A stretch of DNA of 64,000 nucleotides from Hyphomicrobiales bacterium (GCA_024236415.1 JACKKN010000001.1:124001-188000); one strand, 5' to 3'. Counted from the stretch's first letter, positions 19,285-28,614 are shown. Program-made: numbers and translations. The notes: generated by a model from the sequence alone, not told the origin.

Positions 19285-19301
19285 TGCAAACGATTCTCAA
19301 T
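19285..19301 (-). promoter_or_regulatory. Fur-like box upstream of feoA
   Basis: TGCAAACGATTCTCAAT, on the feo strand ATTGAGAATCGTTTGCA, close to the classic Fur pattern of GAGAATC/ATTTGCA half sites. It lies 51 bases before the feoA ATG in an AT-rich patch with a -10-like TATAAC, where bound Fur would block transcription. Confidence 0.6.
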
Positions 19302-19408
19302 AATTAACCGCATTCATTATGGGGTTACTGCGTCGGCACGGCCGGGCCCGCCCCCCGCGCCGCGACGGGCACGCGGGCATATATTGCGACTTATCCGCAC
19401 TCGCGACA

Positions 19409-19422
19409 TTGACCTTTGTCAA
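19409..19422 (-). promoter_or_regulatory. FNR/FixK-type box upstream of feoABC
   Basis: TTGAC-CTTT-GTCAA, a perfect 5-4-5 inverted repeat. For the minus strand a class II start would be near 19374, with CAATAT at 19381-19386 at the expected -10 place; this is an isolated AT patch in GC-rich DNA. That would give a leader of about 140 bases containing the Fur-like box. Confidence 0.6.
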
Positions 19423-19454
19423 AATCGGCAAAGGTTTTTCGCCGCCCGGGCGCC

Positions 19455-19527
19455 GGGGCCAGACGACGGGGCCAGACGACGGGGCCGGACGACGGGGCCG
19501 GACGACGGGGCCAGACGACGGGGCCAG
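19455..19527. repeat. 13-bp tandem repeat array (about 5.6 copies)
   Basis: Unit GGGGCC(A/G)GACGAC, with GGGGCC at 19455, 19468, 19481, 19494, 19507 and 19520. It lies between the feo promoter region and the end of the GATase gene. A second array of a related 13-base unit is at 50104-50189. Confidence 0.85.
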
Positions 19528-19563
19528 TCGGCGAGTTCAGGGTACGGGCCCCGGGCGGCGGGT

Positions 19564-20273
19564 TCAGGCGACGGCGTCGAGCCAGGCGGCGAAGAAGCGG
19601 CGGCAGCGCGCCGCCGTGCCGGCGGCGTGGCGGGCGGTGGCGGCGCGCAGGCCCTGGGGATCGATGCCCGGGGTGGTGGCGATCTCGTGGGCGTGGCCCA
19701 CCAGCCACCGTTCCATGTGGGCGGCGGGAACCTCGGGGTGGAACTGCACCGCCAGGGCCCGGCGGGCCCCATCCCCATCGCCCCAGTCGAAGGCCTGGTG
19801 CGGCACCGCGGCGGTGGAGGCCAGCAGGCGGGCGCCTTCGGGCAGGTCGAAGGTGTCGCCGTGCCAGTGCAGGACCACGGCGTCATCCTCGCCCAGGGCG
19901 GCCAGGGGCGAGTCGCGGCCGGCGTCGGTCAGGGTGATGGGGGCCCAGCCGATCTCCTTGACCGGGCCCGGGTAGACCCGCGCGCCCAGGGCCCGGGCCA
20001 TGATCTGCGCCCCCAGGCAGACCCCCAGCAGGGGCCGCCCGGCGTCCAGGCGGGCGCGGGCGTAGGCCACCTCGCCGGGCAGGAAGGGATAGGCGTCGTC
20101 CTCGTAGGCGCCGAGGGGCCCGCCCAGGATGGCCAGCAGGTCCGGCTCCGCGGCCGGCGGCAGGGGCGCCCCGGCTCGCAATAGTCCACGCGCCAGCCGC
20201 GGTCCCGCAGCTCGGCCTCGAACAGGCCCAGGTCCTCGAAGTGCACGTGGCGGATGGCGAGGCAGGTCTTCAT
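19564..20273 (-). pseudogene. Class I glutamine amidotransferase, frame broken once
   Basis: Start ATG 20273 behind CCGGAG gives MKTCLAIRHVHFEDLGLFEAE through VDYCE; the frame then shifts near 20175, and the rest reads AGAPLPPAAEPDLLAILGGP to the end. Restoring one base (GAG-GCC instead of GAGCC) joins the two into a 236-residue GATase with the nucleophile GVCLGAQIMA and the catalytic-His region VQFHPEV. GMP-synthase-like family; substrate unknown. The single lost base fits the many other one-base losses in 20-32 kb, so sequence error is likelier than decay. Confidence 0.7.
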
Positions 20274-20286
20274 GGCGGTGCTCCGG

Positions 20287-20969
20287 TCAGAATGCCAGGG
20301 GTCGAGCCCGATCACCGGGCCGTGGCCGAACAGCAGGACGGCATACAGCGCCAGCCCGCCCAGGATCCGGGCCCAGCCGATCTCGGCCGCCGAGGTGCGG
20401 GCGCGCCCGGCCAGGATGGCGGCCAGGGGCCAAACCGAGGTGCCGGCCGCCAACGCGCGCCAGCGGTCCTCGCCCAGGCGGGCGCGGCGCTTGTGGTCCA
20501 GGCTGGCCGGGCCCGACAGGGCCAGCAGGGTCAACAGGCCGAACAGCAGCAGCCCGGCCACGTCGCCGTTGACCGGCATGTGGGCGGCGGACCACAGGGC
20601 CAGGCCCCAGACGGCGGGGTGGCGGGTGACGGCGACGATGCCCGGCCGCGCCGGGTCCCAGCCCGCCGAGCCCCAGCCCAGGGACAGGGGGTTGGGCGTG
20701 GTCAGGCCCGCCACCACCAGCACGCAGGCGATGGGCATGGCCAGCAGCGGCACCCAGCGGGTCCACGGGGTCGGCGGCCAGACCTCCACATAGGGGGCGG
20801 CGACGAAGGCGTAGCCCAGCCAAACGGTGACGGCGATGCTCAGCGCCGAAAAGGCGACCAAGTAGGGCTTTTCGCCCAGCGCCGCCACCAGGCGGTTGCG
20901 CAGGGGCTTGTAGGCGGGGATCAGGTGGGTGGCGAGGAAGGCGGCCAGGGCCCAGGCCAGTCCGCTCAT
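20287..20969 (-). CDS. NnrU family membrane protein
   Basis: About 227 residues from ATG 20969, whose ATGA overlaps the stop of the sulfotransferase gene. It has about six TM helices and the NnrU-type pattern HLIPAYKPLRNRLVAALGEK, RHPAVWGLALWSAAHMPVNGD and LGEDRWRALAAGTS. NnrU is linked to denitrification in Rhodobacter and resembles isoprenylcysteine methyltransferase-like membrane proteins. The frame as given runs past the expected TGA (20287-20289) into the GATase gene. One missing base near the C-terminal ...GLDPWH would restore the stop, so a one-base error is suspected. Confidence 0.75.
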
Positions 20970-22761
20970 GGCGGGTACCCGAAGGCCTCGACCAGGGGCG
21001 CCAGCACGGGCAGGGCGCCGCCCATGACGCCGGCGTAGTGGCGCCAGCGGCCGACGCTGCGGGCGTAGACCTCGGACCCCACGTCGCGGTAGCTCGGCGT
21101 GGCGACCACGGTGCGCGCCCGCGCCTCGCGCGACGCCACGGCCGGGTCCCAGGGCTCGCCGATGAAGTCCACCAGCCGGCGCATCGTGCCCTCGAAATCC
21201 GCCACCGCGTCCTCGTAGCGGTAGGCCAGCATGGCCAGGTCGAGCGTCGCCTCGTAGTGGCGCCACAGGTCCATGACCGCGGCGTAGAACCGGGCCGCCC
21301 CGTCCAGGGTCAGGAAGTGGGCCATGGCGTCGTTGAGGGCGAAGTCCTGCAGAAAGCAACTGACGCAGACATCGCGCGGGTCGCGCAGGGCGACGATGAC
21401 CCGGGCCGCCGGGAACAGGCGGCGCACGGCGCCCAGGTGAACGATGTTCATTGGCGCCTTGTCCAGGTACCGCCCCTGGCGCACGTCGGGGCCGAAAGCG
21501 GCCTCGGTCACCTGCCAATAGAGCGCCCGCAGGCGCGCCAGGTCCGGCCCCGACAGGCCGTCCAGGCCGCCGGGATAGCCGGCGACGGCCTCCACGACCC
21601 GGTCCAGCGCCGGGTATTCGTCGCTGGCGGTGATGGCGGGGTGGGCGGCCAGGGCGCGCTCCACCAGGGTGGTGCCCGAACGTGGGAAGCCGACCAGGAA
21701 CACCGGGTCCGGCGGCAGGCCGTCGGGGCCGGGCGCCGCCCAGGCCGCGGTGTGCCCGGCGGGCAGGGCCGCGGCCATGGCGCGCACCAGGTCCAGCAGC
21801 CCGGCCGGGTCAATGGCCCGGGCCTGGGGCGAGCGGGCGTGCAGGGCGGCGGACCGGTCCTGGGCCGCGACGGCGGCGTCGAAGTCGCCGATCCGGTCAC
21901 AGGCCATGGCCAGGCGGTTCTCGGCGACGATGCGGGTGGCCTCGGGCAGGTCGCGGCGCCGCAGCAGGGTTTCCAGCCGCTGCGCGCGCCGCCGCCGCGT
22001 CGCCGCGCCGGAAGGCGACCTGGGAGCACGCCAGGTCGGCGATGGGGTGGCCGCCGGCGCGGGCGGCGGCGGCCTCGGCCTCGTCCAGGCGGCTGGCCCC
22101 CTCCAGGCGCATGGCCAGCACCGCCTGCAGCTCGGAATCGCCGGGCGCCAGGGCGGCGGCCTTCTCCAGGCAGGCCAGGGCCTCGGCCGGCATCACCGCC
22201 GGCGGCGGGATCTCGGCCAGGGCGCGCAGGGCGCCCGGGTGGTCGGGGCGTTGGTCCAGGACCTGGCGCAGGCGGCCGGCGGCGGCCACGTCGTCGCCCC
22301 GCGCCGCCTCGCAGCGGGCCAGCTCGACCAGGGTCTCCACATCGCCGGGCAGGGCGGCCAGGGTGTCGGTCAGGTGGCCCAGCGCCGCGTCGGGCCGGCC
22401 CAGGCGCATCAGCGTGACCCCAGGTTGAAGGACGCCTGGGGAACGGGCTGTGCCGGGCCAGGGCCTTCTCGAAGGCCTGGCGCGCCGGCTCCAGCTTGCC
22501 CAGGGCGCGCAGGGCCAGGCCCAGGCTGGACAGGTAAACGGGGTTGCCCGGGGTCACCGCCAGGGCCTGGCGGATGGACTTGACGGCGCGGGCCGGGTCG
22601 CCGGTCTCGAACGCCACCAGGCCCAGCAGGTGCAGGGCCTCCGGGTGGCGCGGCGCGCGCTTCAGGATGGTGCGGTACACGGACCGGGCCTCGGCGTGGC
22701 GGCCGGCCTGTTGCAGCGAGACGCCGTGGCGCAGGGCCTGTTCGATGTCGCCGCCTTGCAT
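20966..22761 (-). pseudogene. TPR-sulfotransferase, frame broken at least three times
   Basis: Pieces in three frames join into one protein of about 600 residues: N-terminal TPRs (from MQGGDIEQALRHGVSLQQAG), middle TPRs (MRLGRPDAALGHLTDTLAAL...), and a C-terminal sulfotransferase domain with the PAPS loop FLVGFPRSGTTLVERAL and DKAPMNIVHLGAVRRLFP. Breaks: a C run at 22418-22421 and a G run at 22438-22441, each one base short (restoring both gives ...SPFPQASFNLGVTLMRLG), and a site near 21985. PAPS-dependent sulfotransferases modify proteins, glycans or lipids; acceptor unknown. Probably intact in the organism. Confidence 0.7.
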
Positions 22762-22783
22762 GGGCCCTGCCCCTCCCCCGGTG

Positions 22784-23695
22784 TCAGAGGTCCGGCTTGG
22801 CGTACCCGTGCTGCTGGCAGGCCGCGACCAGGGTGTTGCGCAGCAGGCAGGCGATGGTCATGGGGCCGACGCCGCCGGGCACGGGGGTGATGGCCCCGGC
22901 CACCTTGACCGCGGCGTCGAAATCCACGTCGCCCACCAGGCGGGTCTTGCCCTCGCCCTTCTCGGGCGCCGGGATGCGGTTGATGCCGACGTCGATGACC
23001 GTGGCGCCGGGCTTGATCCAGTCGCCCTTGACCATGCGTTCGCGGCCCACGGCGGCCACCAGGATGTCGGCGCGGGCGCACTCGGCGGCCAGGTCGCGGG
23101 TGCGCGAATGGGCGATGGTGACGGTGCAGTGCTCGCGCAGCAGCAGCGAGGCCATGGGCTTGCCGACGATGTTGGAGCGGCCCAGGACCAGGGCGCGGGC
23201 GCCGGTCAGGTCGCCCAGGTGGTCCTTCAGCATCATCAGGCAGCCCAGCGGCGTGCAGGGCACCAGGGCGTCGTCGGCGCCGATGGTCAGCTTGCCGGTG
23301 TTGACCACGTGGAACCCGTCCACGTCCTTGGCCGGGTCGATGGCGTCGATCACCGCCTCGGCGTCGATGTGGCCGGGCAGGGGAAGCTGCACCAGGATGC
23401 CGTTCACGGCGTCGTTGTGGTTGAGGCCGGCGATCAGGGTCAGAAGCTGCTCCTGCGTGGTGTCGGCGGGCAGTTTGTGCTCGAAGGACTCCATGCCGGC
23501 CTCGACCGTCTGCTTGCCCTTGTTGCGCACGTAGACCTGGCTGGCCGGGTCCTCGCCCACCAGCACCACGGCCAGGCCGGGCCTGCCCTGGTGGTAGTCC
23601 CGGAACCGGGCCACCTCGGCCGCCACCCGCGCGCGCAGGCCGGCGGCGAAGGCCTTGCCGTCGATGATGTGGGCCGTGGTCTGTGCGTCGGGCAT
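22784..23695 (-). CDS. folD: Bifunctional methylenetetrahydrofolate dehydrogenase/cyclohydrolase
   Basis: 303 residues, full length. FolD signatures: the catalytic Tyr/Lys region SQVYVRNKGKQTVEAGM, GILVQLPLPGHID, the NADP loop VLGRSNIVGKPMASLLL and the C-terminal PVPGGVGPMTIACLL. It interconverts 5,10-methylene-, methenyl- and 10-formyl-tetrahydrofolate. Intact, in contrast to both neighbours. Confidence 0.97.
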   Translation of the reverse strand: MPDAQTTAHIIDGKAFAAGLRARVAAEVARFRDYHQGRPGLAVVLVGEDPASQVYVRNKGKQTVEAGMESFEHKLPADTTQEQLLTLIAGLNHNDAVNGILVQLPLPGHIDAEAVIDAIDPAKDVDGFHVVNTGKLTIGADDALVPCTPLGCLMMLKDHLGDLTGARALVLGRSNIVGKPMASLLLREHCTVTIAHSRTRDLAAECARADILVAAVGRERMVKGDWIKPGATVIDVGINRIPAPEKGEGKTRLVGDVDFDAAVKVAGAITPVPGGVGPMTIACLLRNTLVAACQQHGYAKPDL

Positions 23696-23752
23696 GGTCG
23701 CTCCCCCGTCAAATCCGTGTACCGGCCCCTTGGTACCGCCAACCGGGCCGGG

Positions 23753-24080
23753 CTATTGGCCGCCGGGCGCCGCCCAGCGTCGCAAACGCGCCATCAGGTC
23801 CGCCGGATCGCCGGCCACCAGCAGGACCTTGCGCCGGTCGGTGGCCCCGGCGACGACCTGGATGTCCGATTTCGCCACCTGCCATTCCCGGGCCAGCAGC
23901 TTGACCACCGCGGCGTTGGCCTTGCCGCCCTCGGGCGCCGCCGTGACCGAAACCTTCAGCGCCGCGTCCCCGCCGTCGCCCACCAGGCCCCGGCGCCGTT
24001 GCGCGACGCCTTGGGCGCGACCTTGACGCGCACCCGCACCCCGCCCGGGGCCGGGCTGGCGAAGGGGCGGCGTCGGTCAT
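23753..24080 (-). pseudogene. DUF167 (YggU-like) protein, frame broken twice
   Basis: The C-terminal part (from GDGGDAALKVSVTAAPEGGK, then ANAAVVKLLA and VVAGATDRRKVLLV) is a clear DUF167 domain. The N-terminus from ATG 24080 is out of frame. Adding one G to the run at 24064-24067 and one C at 23988-23991 (plus-strand bases) gives MTDAAPFASPAPGGVRVRVK followed by VAPKASRNGAGG in frame. The family often sits next to yggT, as here. Function unknown. Breaks fall exactly in four-base C/G runs. Confidence 0.7.
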
Positions 24081-24086
24081 CGCGGG

Positions 24087-24400
24087 TCAGGCAAACCGCA
24101 TCTCCATGCGAATCAGGAAGCCCTGCAGGAAGATCAGGAACAGGATCAGGATCACCGGCGAGATGTCGAACCCGCCCACCGCCGGCACCAGGTTGCGGAT
24201 CGGGCGCAGGGCCGGCGCCGTCACCCGGTCCGTGAACTCGGCGATCATGGCGACCAGGCGGTTGTGGGGTTGACCACGTTGAAGGCGAACAGCCAGCTGA
24301 GGATCACGTTGGCCACCAGGACCCAGATGTACAGGTCGATGGCCATGACCAGCACACCGAAAAGCGGCCCGAGAACAACATCCATGGCGACGTCGACCAT
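24087..24400 (-). pseudogene. YggT family membrane protein, frame broken once
   Basis: From ATG 24400 the N-terminal half reads ...DVVLGPLFGVLVMAIDLYIW and VLVANVILSWLFAFNVV, then shifts at the G run 24266-24269 (plus strand). The second half is MIAEFTDRVTAPALRPIRNL, GGFDISPVILILFLIFLQGF. Adding one base restores NVVNPHNRLV and a protein of about 104 residues with two TM segments, the usual YggT layout. Upstream of and next to DUF167, the usual pairing. Probable sequence error. Confidence 0.75.
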
Positions 24401-24487
24401 CCTCTTGAAAACGCGCCGCTAACCTAATCCGGCCTGCCCCGGGCGCAAGGGCGGAAAGCCCCGCCGCGGCGGCCCGCACAGGCCCCT

Positions 24488-24516
24488 TTGACAGGAACCC
24501 CGGACCCCAACATTAT
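24488..24516 (+). promoter_or_regulatory. Sigma-70-type promoter for tRNA-Ala
   Basis: TTGACA (24488-24493), 17 bases, CATTAT (24511-24516): a consensus -35 and near-consensus -10. A start near 24523 would give about 40 bases of leader before the tRNA at 24566. Confidence 0.6.
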
Positions 24517-24565
24517 CCGCCCACTCGCGCGCGCGCGCCGCGCGGGCACCTGACTTTTCCCCCGT

Positions 24566-24640
24566 GGGGCCGTAGCTCAGTTGGGAGAGCGCGACGTTCG
24601 CAATGTCGAGGTCAGGGGTTCGATCCCCTCGGCTCCACCA
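24566..24640 (+). tRNA. tRNA-Ala (anticodon CGC), one base short in the T arm
   Basis: Acceptor GGGGCCG pairs with CGGCTCC; D-arm GCTC/GAGC; anticodon stem CGACG/TGTCG with loop TTCGCAA, giving anticodon CGC (reads GCG). Encoded CCA ends at 24640. The T arm reads AGGGG-TTCGATC-CCC-T, where five C are needed after the loop T to close the stem; the run at 24625-24628 has four. With one C restored the cloverleaf is perfect and 76 bases long. The missing C matches the one-base losses in nearby genes. Confidence 0.85.
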
Positions 24641-24687
24641 ATTCCCTTCAAGAATTGATCTCGCCTCGGGTCGAAGTTTGTCCCGGG

Positions 24688-24703
24688 GGCTCCACCAATT
24701 CCC
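24688..24703 (+). repeat. Duplicate of the tRNA 3' end (att-like)
   Basis: GGCTCCACCAATTCCC at 24688-24703 repeats exactly 24631-24646, i.e. the tRNA 3' end with CCA plus six downstream bases. The 40 bases between carry GGGTCGAAGTTTG, which resembles a decayed T arm. It could be an integration scar or a tRNA remnant. No integrase is nearby. Confidence 0.6.
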
Positions 24704-24830
24704 CCTGTCGGTCTTCCGGCTGCACGGCGCGCCTCCCCTCCCGGATTGGGTTTGAACCGCGCCGGCAAATTCCCCATTATTGGGCGAAACCGAAAATCGT
24801 TCTCAAGAACCGCGACCGGGAGGATGTTCC

Positions 24831-25334
24831 ATGGACGACGACGCCAAGAAGACCGCCTTGCGCATGATCCCCTACGGCCTGTACGTGCTGACGTCGCGCA
24901 ACGGCGCCGGCGACGTGGCCGCCGCCACGGTCAACTGGGCCACCCAGACCGCCTTCGACCCGCCCCTGGTGGTGGTCGGGGTGAAGACCGATTCCGGTGC
25001 CTACGCCATGATCAAGGACAGCGGCGCCTTCGCCCTGAACATGCTGGGCAAGGGCCACCACGGGCAGGCCTTCACCTTCTTCAAGCCGGCCGAGCTGGCC
25101 GACGGCAAGATCAGCGGCGAGCCCTTCCGCGACGGCGCCACCGGGTCGCCGATCCTGGACTGCGCCATCGCCCACGTGGAATGCAAGGTGGCCTCGGTGG
25201 TCGAGCAGGGCGACCACCACGTGGTCCTCGGCGAGGTTGTCGGCGCCGGCGTGGCCCAGGCCCCCGACGGGCGCCCGGACCAGGCGATCCTGACCCTGGC
25301 CGACCTGGGCGACAACATCTTCTACGGCGGCTGA
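24831..25334 (+). CDS. Flavin reductase-like (FMN-binding) protein
   Basis: 167 residues from ATG 24831, preceded by GGGAGG at proper spacing; a further upstream start is less likely. Flavin-reductase fold: GLYVLTSRNGAGDVAAATVN, an FDPPLVVVGVKTDS strand, FALNMLGKGHHGQAFTFF, and SPILDCAIAHVECKV. Such proteins bind FMN and reduce flavins or rubredoxin-like acceptors. It is seven bases upstream of the exported amidohydrolase. Confidence 0.82.
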   Translation: MDDDAKKTALRMIPYGLYVLTSRNGAGDVAAATVNWATQTAFDPPLVVVGVKTDSGAYAMIKDSGAFALNMLGKGHHGQAFTFFKPAELADGKISGEPFRDGATGSPILDCAIAHVECKVASVVEQGDHHVVLGEVVGAGVAQAPDGRPDQAILTLADLGDNIFYGG

Positions 25335-25341
25335 ACGCGCC

Positions 25342-26187
25342 ATGGGACGGCGGGGACGGTCGCTGTTCCTGACCGCCGCCATCCTGGCGGCGGCGATGGG
25401 CCACACGGGCTCGGCCCCTGCCGACGACGGGCGCCTGCCCCTGGTGGACGCCCACATCCACTACAGCCACGACGCCTGGCAGATGCTGCCGCCCGACAAG
25501 GCGGTGGCGGTCCTGCGCCAGGCCGGGCTGAAGCGGGCCTTCGTCTCCAGTTCCAGCGACGAGGGCACCCAGAAGCTGTACCGGGCGGCGCCGGACCTGA
25601 TCGTGCCGGTGCTGCGCCCGTACCGCCGCCGTGGCGAGACCGGCACCTGGTTCCGCGACGAAACCGTGCCCGACATGCTGGCCAAGCTGCTGGCCGCCAA
25701 CACCTACGCCGGCATCGGCGAGTTCCACGTCTATGGCGACGACGCCACCCTGCCGGTCATGCGCCGGGTGGTGGAGCTGGCGCACCGGCACCGCATCTTC
25801 CTGCACCTGCACGGGGACGCCAAGGCCGTGGACCACGTGTTCGCCCAGGACCCCGAGGCCCGCGTGCTGTGGGCCCATTCGGGATTCGACGACCCCGAGG
25901 CGGTGCGCGCCCTGCTGACCCGGCACCGCAACCTGTGGTCCGACCTGGCGTTCCGCAGCGAGCAGGCCAGCGGCGGCAAGGTGGACCCCCGCTGGCGGGC
26001 CCTGTTCGAGGACTTTCCCGACCGCTTCATGGTCGGCACCGACACCTTCACCCCCGAACGCTGGTACTACGTGGTCGACCACGCCGAGTGGTCGCGCGGC
26101 TGGCTCGCCGACCTGCCGCCGGACCTGGCCCGGCGCATCGCCCACGGCAACGCCGAGGCCCTGGCCGACTGGGCCCTGAAGAAATGA
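25342..26187 (+). CDS. Exported amidohydrolase-family (TIM-barrel) protein
   Basis: 281 residues. An N-terminal signal peptide (RRGRSLFLTAAILAAAMG...) is followed by the metal-site strand LPLVDAHIHYSH (HxH), then FLHLHGD, VLWAHSGFDD and MVGTDTF, the beta-strand metal ligands of amidohydrolase_2 enzymes. This predicts a periplasmic metal-dependent hydrolase or lyase. The stop overlaps the next start (ATGA), which in turn overlaps the di-haem peroxidase gene, so the three are co-translated. Confidence 0.75.
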   Translation: MGRRGRSLFLTAAILAAAMGHTGSAPADDGRLPLVDAHIHYSHDAWQMLPPDKAVAVLRQAGLKRAFVSSSSDEGTQKLYRAAPDLIVPVLRPYRRRGETGTWFRDETVPDMLAKLLAANTYAGIGEFHVYGDDATLPVMRRVVELAHRHRIFLHLHGDAKAVDHVFAQDPEARVLWAHSGFDDPEAVRALLTRHRNLWSDLAFRSEQASGGKVDPRWRALFEDFPDRFMVGTDTFTPERWYYVVDHAEWSRGWLADLPPDLARRIAHGNAEALADWALKK

Positions 26188-26569
26188 GGCTCCCCCTGGC
26201 CGCCGCCGCCCTGCTGCTGGCCGCCGGGACCTCCCAGGCTGATTGTGCCCTGCCCGGCGGCGCCGACGACACCGCCGCCGCCGGCGGCCTGGAGGTCGCC
26301 TACCGGTTCGAGCCGGCACCGCGGGTCGGCCGGCCCTTCGCCATGGTCCTGGCCGTCTGCGGCCCGGGGACAGAACTGGCGGCCGTCGACGCGGTCATGC
26401 CGGCCCACCGCCACGGCATGAACTACCGCCCCACGGTGGCGGAAACGGGCCCCGGCGCCTACCGGGCCGAGGGCTTCCTGCTGCACATGCCGGGGCCTGG
26501 GAGTTCCGCTTCGACCTGCGCACCGGGTCGGGGCCGGCGCGGCTGCGGGCGCCCTTCGACCTGAAATGA
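26184..26569 (+). pseudogene. Exported YtkA/FixH-like protein, frame broken once
   Basis: ATG 26184 overlaps the previous stop. Signal peptide MRLPLAAAALLLAAGTSQA, then a small beta-sandwich with AVMPAHRHGMNYRPTV and YRAEGFLLHMPG, the YtkA-like pattern. The G run 26492-26495 is one base short; with it restored the end reads MPGAWEFRFDLRTGSGPARL and stops at 26567-26569, whose A/TGA overlaps the next ATG. About 128 residues. YtkA-like domains occur with copper or cytochrome assembly factors; role here unknown. The break is probably error. Confidence 0.65.
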
Positions 26570-27712
26570 TCCGCGTCCTCCTGGTCGCGCTGCTGGCCTT
26601 CGCCGCCCCGGTGGCGGCGGCGGACGGGCCGGTCGCCTTCACCGACGACGAGCTGGCCATGGTCCTGGCCCACGGCCCCTGGCCGCCGGCGGTCGAGAAG
26701 GACCCGTCCAACCGCGTCTCGGGCGACCCGCGCGCCGCCGCCCTGGGCGAGACCCTGTTCTTCGACACCGCGCTGTCGGCCGACGGCACCGTTGCCTGCG
26801 CCACCTGCCACCGGCCCGACGCCGCCTTCGCCGACGGCCGCGCCACGGGCCGGGGCTTGCAAGACCTGACCCGCAATACCCCCAGCCTGGTCAACGCCCG
26901 CTGGCAGCGGTGGTACGGCTGGGACGGCGGCGCCGATCCCTGTGGGCGGCGGCGGTGCGGCCGATCGTCGCCAGGCCCGAGATGGGTGGCGACGCGGCGC
27001 GGGTGAAGGCGCGCATCCTGAGCGACGGAGGCCTGCGCGCCGCCTTCGCGGCCCTGTTCGGCGACCCGGCGCCCATGGCCGCCGAGGACGTGCTGGTGGC
27101 CGCCGGCAAGGCCATGGCCGCCTACCAGGAAACCCTGGTCAGCCCGCCGACCCCGTTCGACCGCTTCCGCGACGCCCTGGCGGCGGGGCGCGACGACCCG
27201 GCCTATCCGGCGGCGGCGCGGCGCGGGCTGAAGCTGTTCGTGGGCCGCGGCCGGTGCAGCCTGTGCCATTTCGGCCCCCTGTTCAGCAACGGCGAGTTCG
27301 CTGACGCCGCCATACCCTACTTCGTGCCCGGCGGCGTGGACTGGGGCCGATACGGCGGCATCCAGTTCCTGCGCGCCAGCCCGTTCAACCTGCTGGGCCG
27401 GCACAACGACGATGCCGGCGGCGACAGTGATTTCAAGACCCGCCACCTGAAGCTGGAGCACCGCAATTTCGGCGAGTTCAAGGTGCCGCCCCTGCGCGGC
27501 GTGGCCGACTCCGCCCCCTACATGCACGACGGCAGCCTGGCGACCCTGACCGACGTGGCGCGGCACTATTCGGACCTGGACCTGGAGCGCCTGCACGTGG
27601 ACGGCGAGGCCATCCTGCGCCCCTGCACCTGACATTCCGCCTTTCGACGGGGCCGAGGGCCGAGATCGCCGACCTGGTGGCGTTCCTGGAGACGCTGAGC
27701 CCCGCGCCGTAG
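26566..27712 (+). pseudogene. Di-haem cytochrome c peroxidase / MauG-like protein, frame broken twice
   Basis: A signal peptide (MIRVLLVALLAFAAPVAAA) and two haem c sites, CATCH (about residue 80) and CSLCH in the second half, plus RNTPSLVNARW and VPPLRGVADSAPYMHDGSL, typical of the CcpA/MauG family. Frame breaks near 26937-26941 and at the C run 27620-27623; repairing each by one base gives a protein of about 380 residues ending FLETLSPAP. It is exported to the periplasm and reduces H2O2 or oxidises a protein partner. Last gene of an overlapping three-gene set with the amidohydrolase and YtkA-like genes. Confidence 0.75.
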
Positions 27713-27717
27713 CGCGT

Positions 27718-28614
27718 CTACCGCACCAGCAGCACCGAGCTTTCCGTCTGGTCCAGCAGGCGCTGCAGGCTGTCGCCCTGCAGCAGGGGCGCGGCGGCGG
27801 CGGCGACCAGGATGGTGGCGTGGTCGCGGCAGGCGGCGCGGGCCAGGGTCCCCAGGTCGCGGTCCCCCCACAGGTGCACGAAGCGGGCGGCGATGCCGCG
27901 CCGGTCCAGGTCGTCGGCGATGGCCGCGCGCCAGCGTTCCAGCTCGTCCAGGCGGCTGGTGATCAGCACCACCTCGACCGGCCGGGTGGCGCCGGAATCC
28001 GTGGGCGCGACCGCGGCCAGCTCGGCCGCCGCCTCCAGCGCCCTGGTCGGCCGCCGGGCCGCCGTCGTAGACCGCCATCACCGGCCTGTCGAACCGCGCC
28101 CCCGGCGCAGCAGCAGCAGCGCCCGGGCGTTGCCGGCGGCGAAGGCGGCGGCGACCTCGCCCATGCCCTGCACCCGGCCGCCGGGGACGTGGCCGCGGGC
28201 CAGGTTGATGACCACCAGGTCGGATTCGCCGGCGGCGCCCACGGCCTCGGTCACCACCCGGCCCTGGCGCACCTCGAACGAGCTGGATACCCGGCGCCGC
28301 CGCGCCGCCTCCTCCATGGCCCGGCGCACCAGCGCCATGCGGCCGCGCAGGCTGCGCTCGATGGTCGCCGGCGAGATCTGGCCGGCGCCGCGCGACAGGG
28401 TGCTGACCACCCGGGTGCCGGGCAGGGCGGCCAGGCGCAGCAGGTCGATGTCCTCGACGAACAGGCCCGAGATGTCGGCCCCCAGGCGCGCCGCCAGGGC
28501 GGCGATCAGGTCCAGGGCCTCGGCCCCGTCGCCCGAGGAATCCAGCGCCAGCACGACGCGGCGGTAGCGCACCCGCGCCGGCGGGCCCGGCGGACGCTCG
28601 GGCGGCGCGGTCAC
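27718..28614 (-). pseudogene. Universal-stress-protein-like, frame broken twice
   Basis: Two pieces: RYRRVVLALDSSGDGAEALD ... ARALLLLRRG (28614 to about 28100) and VVLITSRLDELERWRAAIAD ... TESSVLLVR (ending 27718). Adding one base in the run 28099-28103 and removing one at 28041-28043 joins them through RRGARFDRPVMAVYDGGPAA to about 298 residues with two nucleotide-binding-like halves, each ending in a 'SVLLV/ALLLL' strand. USP-type ATP-binding is inferred. The start overlaps the end of the Lon-like gene by four bases. Confidence 0.6.

Noticed and set aside
19929..21518. A single 529-codon frame suggesting a NnrU-GATase fusion protein
   Set aside because: An internal RBS plus ATG, a stop one base out of frame at 20287-20289 and a further break at about 20175 show two genes with lost bases, not a fusion.
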